Assembly: GCA_009192285.1 (NCBI GenBank) | Contig: WBVU01000018.1 | Coordinates: 124,001 to 188,000, forward strand | Length of the DNA: 64,000 nucleotides | Direction of reading: 5' to 3' | From: Morchella semilibera | Taxonomy: Eukaryota > Ascomycota > Pezizomycetes > Pezizales > Morchellaceae | In this document: one piece after another, positions 50,908 through 62,000 of the stretch | Layout of the letters: each line of letters begins with the position of its first letter | How positions within the stretch are numbered: position 1 is the stretch's first letter | Notes under the pieces: model-generated | The model's database searches: none | Seen by the model: the letters and a program-made list of their open reading frames with translations, nothing else | What the model was told of the DNA's origin: nothing | Made by a program: the position numbers and the translations under genes

Positions 50908-52660
50908 CTTTCACTCTCTCGACTCTCTTCCCATTCTAGGATCCTCCGGCCGAGTGATCAGGCATGTCGAGCTAGCCGTTTTGTTTCACTCGAGTTGAGG
51001 AGCTCCCTATCACGGCCCCACAAAAAGTCAAATGATGTGCATGCGTACATACATGTCTTGCGGGAAGGTAAAGGTGGATGGTAGCCTAAACCGGGAAAAT
51101 ACGTGTGGATATGTTTTTTTTTTGTTTTTTTTGTTTTATATATTTTTATAATATTTCCCACGGCCCATGATCATGACCCGGCCAATGGGTTAGATCAGGG
51201 GGGGGACCTCGATGGAGGGAGAGATAGACTCGATTATTGAGATCAAGTTGGCATTGGTTGGCCAATATGGACGGATGGATGGATGGTAGAGGGGAAAGTA
51301 TTGAGGTGTTACGCAGATGCAGGCAGCGCTGATGGTGATGGTAGTACAGGTCGTAGATATCATCAGCTAATGGGTCAACAATAGGGGTCCAGTTACGACT
51401 AGGGGGGGGATGACTAGCATGAGTTTTTTTGAAATGACCTTGACGGGTTTTTAAGATATCCCCCGGAAGGTGAACTCGTCGGGAATATGTCGTCCTAGCC
51501 TTTAGTGGTACCGGTGGCTAGGTTATACCCACATATACTGTAACTTGGAACCAGGTAGTCCCATGGTATTATCAGTAATATTGATGCCGAGAGATCTTCG
51601 TGATTGTAGAATATTATTTCGTATTGGCTAGTTTGGACCAGAGGAGATAAGGGGAAGCGCACAAGATCTTCCCTATAGATCTTAATTGTAGCGGTAAACA
51701 AAGGACTGCCCTACGACAAAGTACCTACACCTACTCACTCAGGTACAGCATATGCACGTGTAAGACTTGGTCAGAACCGGTTAACCACAATGGCATTAAT
51801 GTGTCAGCATAATATTATTATATGCAAATCGATTTGACTACTTCATGACACGCAATCTCGAAATACCATTCCGCGACCAGCCTTGTTCTGATTGGCAGTG
51901 ACACACCCCAACTACCATGGAGTGTCATAACATGATGGCCAGGCTCTCTACATATATGTTGTCTCCCCACGAAAGCTGAGCCCCGAAGCAATCCTTTCCC
52001 TGGCGGATAGCACAAATCACCACTTAGCGAGTGATATTATGTGATCAGAACCGCGGAGGTGACGTATTTGGAATAGCTACAATATGATATAGTCCCATAA
52101 TTATAATAGCAGCCTGGGGGTTCCACTAGACATCCAAATATTACCACGTATGGTGTGGACGTCTCCGATTTTGAATTCAACTTATGATGTACTTACTTTC
52201 CCGCACTGAAAGCCGACGTTCTAGGTAGTCCATTTGGTAACCAAAGCTTCTTATAGGTGAGCTGAGCTCAGAATTCGAAATAGGTAGTAAGTTGACGTTA
52301 AGACCCTTGGTACGTGTGTCTACATACATCTTGCATAGGACCGGCCCGTGGTTAGTGAAGTAAATTACTAGATCGTATCACGCATACGTAATTGTGACAT
52401 CTGCGCCCTGAAAGCCGAGTGTTTCAGACCGTTCTGGAAGACAGCCTGTAGTTACATCATATGGAGGCCTTAGGCGCGGTCAGCAGCTATGTCGATCTCA
52501 AAAGCACAAATGAATAAATGATAAGATCATTGATATATCGATAGTTTTAACACTCATCCGAGTCATCATAGTCCTAAAAAAACTCCTTAATGCTGCATCT
52601 ACGCTTACTACGCTCTACGTTCTACACTCTAGATCTTTTGTCCAATCATCACCATTACAA
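49082..52660. other. T-rich spacer between the transcription factor and EMC3
   Basis: From about 49195 to 50130 the plus strand is strongly T-rich with many runs of six or more, consistent with a long U-rich trailer of the upstream gene. Open frames here are Phe/Leu/Ser-rich artefacts of that composition. Further on are A runs at about 50453-50470, a 33-T run at 50873-50905, and ordinary AT-leaning sequence to the EMC3 stop. No gene, RNA gene or TACATGTA octamer was seen. Confidence 0.45.
50873..50905. repeat. Uninterrupted run of 33 T
   Basis: This is the longest homopolymer in the window. It may be the poly-A tail of a reverse-strand retroposed sequence or simple slippage. The bases just 3' of it (C/T-rich, then nothing gene-like) give no sign of a retrocopy. 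Confidence 0.7.
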
Positions 52661-53741
52661 TTAGTTATGCGCTGCTAACAGCCTCTCGATAACACCGTCT
52701 AGCACCCACTCATGCTGACCACCTACAACCTCAAGATTCTCCGCCTCGGCGAGGAACATCTTGTGCGGGTCTTGTCCCGGCGCGAACATTCCTGCGCCTC
52801 CGGCAGGATTCATTCCGCCCATCTGTGCGGCCATCTGATCGGCTGCATTATCGTTTCCAAGGATGAAGCTAAAGACGGGGCGGAGACCGAAGAGGTTGAG
52901 GAAGTACCTATAGAGAGGGAGGAGAGTTAGTCAATTAGTGACAGTAGATATAGAAGGGCCAAGGCCTACCAAGAAAGAGACGACACCCATCTAACGTCCA
53001 TATCCCTCGTCATAACCCCAGACTGGAGCATACTCTTGAACCGGATAGTCAACGGGAACGGCAGTTTCACTATTGTCCGATCAGCACTCATCTCACCACC
53101 CACACCACCAAAACACGCATTCCCCAGGGCAACTTACTGATGACAAAGCCGCTGAAAAATGCATTAATCCACCCCATGATCAGTGTCTGCGGAACCATCA
53201 TCGCCATGTTTCCCTTCAGCATATTCATCATCTGGTCCATTCCCGCTGGATCCGTCATTGGGTTCGCTGGCGGCTTCCCTTTGTTCTCAGGTTCCTTAAG
53301 GAAATCCCCGCGGTTGTAAGCCGCGACTAGATAGTTCTTGCGCGCCATGAAGGAGGATAGTGAGATCTGGTTGAGGTTGGTACGCAGTGAGACGCCGTGC
53401 AGGAGATTCCGCCTGGAAAGGTGGTTAGTGGATTAAATTTGGGTTGGGGGCGGTTTCGTTTGTCCTACTGCTCACGAATTGCCCGAATGTCTTGTTTTTG
53501 GGGCGCAGATTGCATCAATACTGTCGCGTAGTGACGAAGCACACCAGTGAGGACCTATATATTTATCATTAGGACTGGCAGATATTAGGTTGCGGGCGAG
53601 CTATCCGTACCATGACGATGGTGATGGGGAACAAGATCCAATAACTAGCAATTTATCAGCAGAGATCTAGTTGATGAGGGAAAATGGAACATACAATAGT
53701 TGAGGATCCCTAAGGATCGTTTGCTCCTGTACTGAAGCCAT
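52661..53741 (-). CDS. EMC3: ER membrane protein complex subunit 3 (6 exons)
   Basis: In coding order the exons are 53741-53695, 53644-53611, 53554-53469, 53412-53138, 53069-52970 and 52907-52661, giving 262 residues, the usual family length. EMC3 is a Get1/Oxa1/YidC-superfamily insertase subunit that, with EMC6, lines the hydrophilic cavity through which tail-anchored and multispanning proteins enter the ER membrane. Visible family hallmarks are the first span and basic turn (GVLRHY), IREQRNLLHG, the Met-rich segment [36 protein letters not shown], and [16 protein letters not shown]. The span [13 protein letters not shown] comes near residue 185. The third intron must use the weaker donor GTAGGA. 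A better-looking GTGAGC seven bases upstream would break the frame and the conserved IREQR segment. The start is the only ATG before the first exon junction. Confidence 0.95.
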
Positions 53742-54375
53742 GATGGTGGGGTGCTGTAGTTGTTGTTGGGGATTGAGCTGCGGAGGAATCTTAGAACTCG
53801 AGATGTGGCTCGCTTTGGAGATGTGTTACCAACTAAGTGAAAGGGGAAACGGGTAGGGTAATGTCTTGGCAGTGTTGAGCCGCAACGCTAGTAATACCTG
53901 AGGAATACTAACTACGGGTATGCGCAATAACTAGTACGTACTTGGTGTTGTAGATATACATATGAAAATTGTTCTGTCTGCCTGTTATTTTGAGGTGGAA
54001 GAAAGCCCAGAAAGGTATTCTAGAGAATATGCTCGGGTTTATAGGAAAGCCTTGCTTTAAGGCTTGTCTAGTGCTCATGTGCGCGCGCGTGCACGTAATA
54101 TCGTGGCCGATTAAAGTAGCCGAGTGATTGTTCATGAACATAAACCAACTAATTGATTAATTCATTTCCGTTTTTAAAGTCTATTTATGCCCGTAATTGA
54201 ATAGATATTATAGTCCTATAATTTTACACCCCCTTGAAACACCTTTCGACAGAAGCGGAAACAGAATCCGAGTTGAGTCCATCTCTTTGTCCTCTCCAAA
54301 CCACACCTCTTTATATAAGAAGACTCTTGTTACCTCCTCGATCAGTCATACTCCCATTACCAAATTTTGGCAAAG
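53742..54375. promoter_or_regulatory. Divergent promoter between EMC3 and the coiled-coil gene
   Basis: The 634 bases separate two divergently transcribed genes and should contain both promoters. An alternating GCGCGCGTGCAC stretch lies near 54079-54094. The 150 bases before the plus-strand ATG are pyrimidine-rich, as in many fungal leaders. No coding sequence is supported; the frames that open at about 54197 and 54234 would read into the neighbour in other frames. Confidence 0.45.
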
Positions 54376-54912
54376 ATGGGATCCCCCGCCCGCGGCCGAG
54401 GAGGCCGGAACCACGAACTACGAACGCGCAGAGCCCAAATTGACAACATGCACAAGGTAGTCCACGAATGCCGCACACACTACGAGCAGCTCACCAAGCA
54501 ACTCGATACCGCCGCTTCGACCTACAAAACATCGTCTGCGAGACTCAGCGCGCACCTTGCCAAGCTCGAGCAGTCTACAGGAACCGTTAATCCCAAGTTG
54601 ATCGAAGAGGTTAAGCAACGCTTGGAGGAAGCGGGCCGGTACTTGTCTGGCGCCACAGACTTTAAAGAAAAACTGACGAAGGGATACGAGGAGATGATGA
54701 CTTGCAATTTGCAGTCGATTGAGCTCTGGGAGAGGGAGATAAACTTGTTAACCCTTTTGGGCATGCCTGGGACTAAAATGTCAGGGTGGGTGTGGGCGAA
54801 GGAGGAGCCGGCAGAGTATGAGGATGATGATGAGGCGTACGTTCCGACTGAGACTTCAGAGACTTGTGGTGACGAGTTCAATGTTCAGGAGGATGTTGAA
54901 ATGTCTCTTTAG
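54376..54912 (+). CDS. Small coiled-coil protein with acidic tail, unknown family
   Basis: A single intronless frame of 178 residues from the first ATG. After a short Gly/Arg-rich start (GSPARGRGGR), residues about 15-130 are charged and helix-prone (HKVVHECRTHYEQLTKQLD, VKQRLEEAGRYLSG, FKEKLTKGYEEMM), typical of a coiled-coil adaptor or complex subunit. The C-terminal 40 residues are acidic (EYEDDDEA). I do not recognise a family; size and layout resemble small subunits of kinetochore or vesicle-tethering complexes, but that is only resemblance. The opposite-strand frames over the same bases lack such features. Confidence 0.7.
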   Translation: MGSPARGRGGRNHELRTRRAQIDNMHKVVHECRTHYEQLTKQLDTAASTYKTSSARLSAHLAKLEQSTGTVNPKLIEEVKQRLEEAGRYLSGATDFKEKLTKGYEEMMTCNLQSIELWEREINLLTLLGMPGTKMSGWVWAKEEPAEYEDDDEAYVPTETSETCGDEFNVQEDVEMSL

Positions 54913-55534
54913 ATGTTAACTGCAGTGATGTAATTACTGATTTACATTTGGATAGCTTATCTTTGACAGAAAAAGATAATGTTGGCTCAGAGTCCGACAA
55001 CTTGTCGTGATTGGTCCAAGGAGTCGTTTCAGATAACGGGCCAGAGAGACAGCCGCCGCCATGTTGGACTAATGTTTTGTTTTATTATTGGGCCGACATA
55101 GAGTACTCACTCACTGCTTTATCTTCTAGACACTTTGTCCTGTCAAATTCATGACTGTATATTTCAGCAAGAAGCCTCTGTCGTTAATCTCTTCAGTTCA
55201 TTAATTCGTCTACATACAATTAACCAGCCCCCCCGCAAGACCTATCGATCCCATCCTTTTCCATGCTAAAGCTGACCGAGTGATAGTTTATGAAACTCCA
55301 CTCCCCGCCGCCCATCTGGTCTAACATTCAGGCAGGGAGACTCAACAATACAACTCATGATCCATCCATTCATACACAAAGGAAAAAAAGTACAATAAAT
55401 TATCCCGACCAATAACGCCTCCAAACAAGCGGAGATTAAATTACATCGTCAGCAAAGAAATAGCAAACCATCCACTCCATCCCTTCAAAAGCCCAAGAGT
55501 CTAGAAGTCTATCATTTCATCTAAGGGTGGCTGG
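54913..55534. terminator. Convergent 3' region
   Basis: The coiled-coil gene and the F-box gene end toward each other across 622 bases, so both terminators should lie here. AT-rich stretches suitable for polyadenylation are present near 54935-54985 and, for the minus-strand gene, near 55380-55405 (A-rich on the plus strand). I see no gene. Confidence 0.35.
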
Positions 55535-57596
55535 CTATTCTATCCTCTCCGCCCTCCATATACCAGCCCAGTCGCGTATCTCATCCAGCTCAACTAACCT
55601 GCCACGCCTGATGTATCTCCTCCTTTCGCCGTCCCAGATCGGCAGTCGATCGGCCCGATGCCCAAAATCATTGAAGGCGAATACCTCCAGGTTCCGCAGG
55701 TCCGTCTGTGCAAGCCTTATCTCCATTGTTTGAGAATTTTGTTTCATCTCGGCTATTACGTCTTCGCGAGTAAGTGGCGCTACAGCGAGGATGTGGATGA
55801 ACCGCAGGCGGGTGAGGAAAACTATTAGGACATCCAGAATTTTCTGCTAACGTTAGGGATAGAAGAGCTACTTAAGGGGGAGTCTTAGGTATACCCATTG
55901 ACTATGCAACATCGAGATTGCAAGTTCCTCTAGTCTCGCACAAGACCTGAATAGCCTACTAACATCCAACCTCTCATAGTTCCACCTTGAGCATAACCTC
56001 AGTCTCTTTAGTGTACTTCCATGGTGCTTTTCAATCGCTTCCAAGAATATTGTTGAATTTTCTGCCTCATCTGGCGTTATTACTGGGGGGTCAAGAATAT
56101 AGAGTTCCTCCAACCCATCGAAACTATTAATCAGCTGTGCCCAATGCGCCGCGCACGAGTTGATCCGCAGAGACTTGAGATTTAGCTGTACTACTCTTAT
56201 TATTGAAGATGTAGAGCCGGGGGTAGTCCCGGGTGTACTGACCACGGGAGATGCTCCCGGGGATTCGACACCAATTGTGAAGCCACCACCACTACCCAGG
56301 AAGCCTGGGGGATGCTCGGATTCAATTAATGACCCATGAGAACCGGCGCCGATGAGTTCCAACCAGCTTGCAACGTCGATAACTTCACAGTCTAGAAGGC
56401 TTAACTTCTCGAGCTGACCCATATCAATCCACTCTTTGATGTCCCCGACCATTGGGAAGTCGAATATCACGTTCCGTAGCTCTAGTTCTTTCAGTCTTAG
56501 TTTTCCAGCAGTTTGTGGGTCTCCTGGTCGGCCGGTGCCAACGCCAATTCCTACACCTCTGCCAGTTACTGGTTTCTTCTGCTGCAGAATGCGTTGTAGA
56601 AACAGCATCCGCCCTAATGGTGTAGGTTTACGCCAAGATAACGATATTGACTCTAGTTTTGATGAGAAGAAAATCGTAGGACTGTAGTCGTCAATGAACG
56701 CCGATTCACTTGGCAGATCTGTCAAGCACAACCTCCGCAGCGTCCGGAATGGCGGTACCGATGTCAGTGGAGGCCTATGTATCGATGGATTATTCGAGAA
56801 GCTTTTGATCGCCAACGGCTGACCACTCGAGCTCTTGGTAAAGCGATGAGTCGAAACAACGGGATGTGATATCTTGAGCTCCTTCAGCGACGGATTCCGT
56901 ACCAGCGCTGTGAATAATAGTGGGTGAACATAATCGTCCGTCTTCCACCTGTGTACAGACTTACAGATCAGCACTCGCCCACCCACCGCATCATCGTTGT
57001 TCCGGTAATACACACCAAAATGTTTCCAGCCTCGTGCACCCTGTCAACACCCCGGCCACGGCCACAGCCCATACTGTGTCCTCGTCACTCCACTGTCCGC
57101 GCTCCCACCAGTCGTCCTCGATGGCTCTATCGCGCTCTTCCTCATCGCTGACGATTGTGAGAACCTTGACGCATGCTGCGATACCTGGTTTCATGAGCGC
57201 GCTGAGGGCCATGTACTTCCTGCCGGCCTTAGGCCGCCGGCTAGGGCGTCGGAGGGATACAGTATGGTAGAGAAGTGGTATCGCTAGGAAGTGGTGGATT
57301 CGTGAAGTGCGCGCAACGTTGGCAAGGTCTGATGGGGATTTGATCTATGAATATCCATTGGTCTCTCATGTCAGCTCCTTCAGGTGTCAGGCTAGTAGTT
57401 ACGTCAACATCATATCGGTGCCATCAACATCAACGCAACCGGCGACCAACTTAACCAAACCCAACAGGCGAAAACAGTGGGAAATAGATCATACGTGAGA
57501 AATAATCGAGCTCATGATATCAAGCGGAAGCTGTATCCTTGCCGGATCAGCCCCCACCCGGGGCTTGTGCATCGAGGGATCTAGAATTTCGTACAT
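55535..57596 (-). CDS. F-box protein with leucine-rich-repeat-like C-terminal region (4 exons)
   Basis: In coding order the exons are 57596-57495, 57344-57016, 56948-55895 and 55843-55535, giving 597 residues with matching phases. An F-box spans about residues 22-60 (QLPLDIMSSIISHIKSPSDL then ANVARTSRIHHFLAIPLLY) and is split by intron 1. F-boxes bind Skp1 and bring substrates to SCF ubiquitin ligases. The body has spaced Leu-rich segments such as LKELELRNVIF, LEKLSLLDCEVI, LKSLRINSC, LEELYILDPP and LKRLRLCSRW, each resembling one leucine-rich-repeat strand. A Pro/Ser/Gly-rich insert interrupts them. The substrate cannot be inferred. CAND1, the SCF exchange factor, is the next gene. Intron 3 has a clean CTAAC branch point; intron 2 starts GTGTGT. 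Confidence 0.83.
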
Positions 57597-59042
57597 ATCC
57601 TTTACACCACTGTCTCTGATTCAGTTGTGAGGATTGTTGAGTGTTGATATGTATGTATCTGTCCTGCGTTCGATCTAGATGCCCAGTACTCTGCGAATAT
57701 TCCCAAGTTGCTCAGCAGGCAGACAGTATTCTCTCTCTCTGCCTACTATAGATCCCCCGGCTTCTTCTGTTTCCGTTTCCGTTTCCGCTCAGTGTCTCTA
57801 TCTCTATTCTTTCGGTACGGGGGTACTTGGGTCCGTCGTCGTCAATGTCACTATTAAAATTGATGATAGGTACCGATAACCCTTAATTTTGTCGGTTCCT
57901 GGCGTGCTCGTGTGCGCGCATAAACATAAAAGAGTAGGAGGAGGTTAAAAAATAGTAATAGCAGCAGGATCCACCCAGCTAGCTAGGTTCACGTCAGGGA
58001 AGGAAAGGAAAAAACTCTCCTAACGAGGAGGCTTCAATCACTCCGGATAACCCTACCTCCCTGTCCTTCGGACTCCGTACCTCCGGCCACTGCCCTCTAA
58101 CTAATTAACAGAGGATCTGTATACCTAGTAGTAGTATGCCTAGGTGCGAAAAGGGACTCCATTGTCAGCATTCCACTTAATCCGTCCCGTATGACTCCTT
58201 CTGTTGTTTTGCGCGGTCCCTGGTCGCTGCAGTTGCAGCGTCCGGGTAGACTGCGATCTAACCTCCGACTGGCAGCTCCCGTTTGTGACACGTGAAAAAC
58301 ACTCACAACAGCACAAACAAGCTTCTTTTGGCCCCTCTTCAACCCCACCGATCCTTTTTGGGGGGTAGTGTATGTGTGTGCGTGTGGTTGGTTGGTTGGT
58401 TGGCTGGTTGGTGGTGGTTCGATAGACAACGGAGCTCCGTAGGTAAATATGGGTATTGTAGGTGTAGAGGGACAGAAGGTATCATAGGAGGCTCTGCTTG
58501 CCTTAGGCATTTAGACAGAAAGCTCAGACGACAGAGAGACACCGGAATGTTAGATCTACTTAAATACCCATTTTCCTCTACTATATCTACAAGTGGGATG
58601 ACTGATCTTCGTGTTGTTTTCTAACTAGTTGTAACCCTGGCACTGTTTTATGCAGGTACTTTAGCGGGGGCTTTATTGGCACTCGGGCTTCGATTGTGCT
58701 CATCCAAAGGTAACAATTACATGTAGTATGTAGTTATTCCTGTATATCAGCGTGACACTTTGTAACTTGAACTTGTACTTCGAGAGATACTTTCAGGGTT
58801 TTGCTACACGAGCTCAAGAGATCTTTGGCCCCCCAGAAGTAATAATGAAAATTCACTTGCGTATACAAAGAAAAAAATAAAAAAAAATAAAAAAAATAGG
58901 GAACCATTGGAATTAAGGTGCGCACAATCAAATAATTCGTGGTATGTAGTCTTGCTCCTAGCTTAATCATTCAACCACCAGATACGCCTAAACAATAATA
59001 GAACACCTTTTTTTAAAGCCATGGTAGACAGTTATCGCGTAA
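57597..59042. other. Spacer between the F-box gene promoter and the CAND1 3' end
   Basis: The left part should be the F-box gene promoter, with CT-rich sequence and TTTCCG repeats near 57769-57790. A GGTT/GGCT repeat lies at about 58386-58410, one TACATGTA octamer at 58718, and an A-rich block at about 58868-58899 that would be U-rich in the CAND1 trailer. The 137-codon minus-strand frame at 58097-58510 has no motif and overlaps simple repeats, so it is not called. Confidence 0.4.
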
Positions 59043-62000
59043 CTAAAGATCTCTATCCTCAGCCTCCAGTGCTTGCAACTCGTCCATAAATGCCGTCTTT
59101 GCCCACTCCCAATAAGCCGTCCACTTCTTCTGCCCACCAGTACCTCCAAATTCCCCGTTCAAGGTCAAAGTAGCCCTCATAGTACTCCTGATACTCTCGT
59201 GATGCTTCTCGATCTCTTGCTTCACTGCGTTTTCTTTTGGCTTTGTTGAGAGTGTGGCCCGGAAGCAATCGGATATGCTGTCTAGCCTACATATTGTCTC
59301 TTCACGGGCGAGGTGAATGAGCTTCGTCAACATGAGGTTACAGAGCGCACGGATGTCATGCTCATCCTGAAGACCGACGATGACGCGGTCAAAGTATGTC
59401 CGGACGTCGATACCAGAAAACGAAGTTTCAAGGAGGGCATAGAGGGTTTCGTAAGCGCTCTATTATAGTGTTAGTTAAATCATTGACAATGAAGACTTGA
59501 GTGGGAAAATACAAACCTTCCTAACCTCCAACCCATCGTCTACCTTGTGTTTAAATGGTCCCATCATGACCTCTCTGACCAATTCTGGCTTGATGAAACT
59601 CTCCCTATATACTAGTGGCAGAAGTCTCTCCAGATGGGGCATGATAAGGTGTGGCTTATTATGAGCAGCCGAGTTCAGTGCTGTCAGCGCTAGCCTTCTA
59701 TTCTCCATCTCCTTGTCGTCGACCATGACAGTCAAAAATTCGACCACAATCGGCCTCAAGAGGTCGTCATAAGAGGCTTCGGTATCCGTAAAAGTATACC
59801 TCAGCGCAGAAATTACCATACCGCGTATAGCAGGGAATGGTGACTGGAGATGCTTCTGAAGCTCCGGCAAAAAGCTGTAGGGGTCAATAATTGTAAGTCT
59901 CCCGACACACTCAGCGCCAACAGCCTTGCTATCATCATTCTTTGCAATCGCGAAGAGAGCATTCCAGATCTGATCGGCATAGGGCTTGATATCAGCAGTC
60001 GTATCATTTGAGTGTTGGATGATCTCCTTCAGCGAGTGCAAGAGCAAATATTGGTCCTTATCGCCACCTCCGAGTCTCTGCATGATAACAGGCAAATATC
60101 CACTGACATTGCCCGCAGAAGCTAGTCCCAAAGCCACTGCAGCAGCGATTGGGACATCGTCACTCTTTGCATGAAACTGGTCCAGGAAAACCTCTGGACC
60201 GACTGGGAATGATGCTCCCCTAGATTAACCAGTAAGTCAGCGATTAGAAAGAAAAATAAGGATATGTGGGAGCTTACATTCTCAATCCGATTTCACCAAG
60301 GACCATGAGTCCCAGGCATTTCCTCTTGTCATCAGAAGTACTCGCAACTTCGCCCACAAAGTCACCAACGCCAACAGCAAATCCTCCTTCCTTCCCACCG
60401 CCACTAACATGTAGCTGTGCTACCAATCTAGCTACAACCCCAGTGTCCCCATTGACACCAACATCTCTCAACAGGGAGTTCATCACTCTCTTCTTCCCTT
60501 CATCATCAACCTCTCCGATTGTCTTGATGAGTAGCAGTAAGTTCTCAACCACAAGACCAGAACCAAGGGAACTCTTGGCCAACCCACAGATACCATCAAT
60601 TATCCCTTGAGATACAAAAACACCGCCGTCAAGCATCATCAACCTGATGATTGCGAGCGCTGGAGCAAGAAGGTGCATATCTCCGACCACTAGAAGGGGC
60701 GTAAGAACGTCGATCAGTTCTTCCTTACTAGTGGTGTCCAATTTTCGTCTGCAGATTTCATTTGCAGCAATACTCTTCAAAGCGTCTAGACTGGCCCCAC
60801 GAAGCGCCCGATTAGACTTTCTCAATTGAGCACCGCACTCGATGACCACAGTCTTGACCCATTCATCATTGACGTCTTCTACAGTCTTAGTACTTCTTGC
60901 AATGCCTTCAATGGCTCTTACTGCAGTGATACGGGTGGTTTCGTTTCTTAGTCTTTCCACGAGAAGATCTAAGGCCTTTGTCCTTCGGTCTTTCCCGATA
61001 AGCTCTACCTCGCCAGAGGTCCGGGCTAGTACGACCCCAAGGGCAACAATAGCCCCCTCCCTGACTTCTAAATCCGAATCGCTGCTTTGAACCTTCTCGA
61101 GGACAACATCGTACAGACCTTGTAGATAAAGGGAATAGCTCTGCGCTCCTTGAGTAGTAAGGAGTTTAACGATTGCAACGATTGTGCCGAGAGCTTCAGA
61201 AGAGATCTTGTATGCAGATTCTTTGACAGCTACTATGATGGCGGGAATCAACGAGTCAAAGAACTCCCCAACCACGGCAGTCGAGTGATTTTCGCATATC
61301 TTGCCAACTAGCTTGAGAACCTCAACTCTTAATGAAGACCCAGTAGCGGTAGCAGCACTCCCAGCTCCTGCGGTGGCCGCAACAACATTACCTGTAGAGG
61401 ACAGTGTGCTCCCACCTTTAACGGCTTCCACAAGCGGTTCGATAAAGAACCCAAGCACCCCATCAAGTCCACCATGGAGAATCGAGACGATCGATGATAG
61501 TAGGGTAATGCTTGCTTGTTTCGTTGGTAATGTTGTAGTCTTCGCCTTGAACAGTTTGCTGAGTGACTTGCTCAGATCTGGGATGAGTGCTTGTAGGCTC
61601 TGCTTCACTCCGGCTTCGTCTGCACTCGGTACTGGCACTTGCAGCTGACTCGCGCTATCAAGCATAGAGGCATCAGAGCCTCGCCTCCTCTTAGGAGGAG
61701 GACCCATAGCCATATCGCCGGGAATATTTGCTGTTAAAGAAGTAGAAGAAGGAACGAATGTCCCCTCAGCAACCTCCCCAGTCTTCCTCACCAAAACCGT
61801 AGCGGTTGCTAAAACCTCCAAACGTACGTTTTCCTCGCGTTCATGGAATCGTTTGACAAGCAGGGGTGCAACATCTGTATAAGCCTTTCCACCACCCTCC
61901 CCCTTTCCCTTGACCAAATCCGCTGCACGTGTGGATATAACAGTTGACAAGAGTTTCGCTGCACAGCGTCTAACTTTCCAGCTGATATCGTCCTCATCCG

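Noticed and set aside
58097-58510. 137-codon minus-strand frame
   Set aside because: No recognisable motif; part of it is translated simple GGTT repeats in a spacer.
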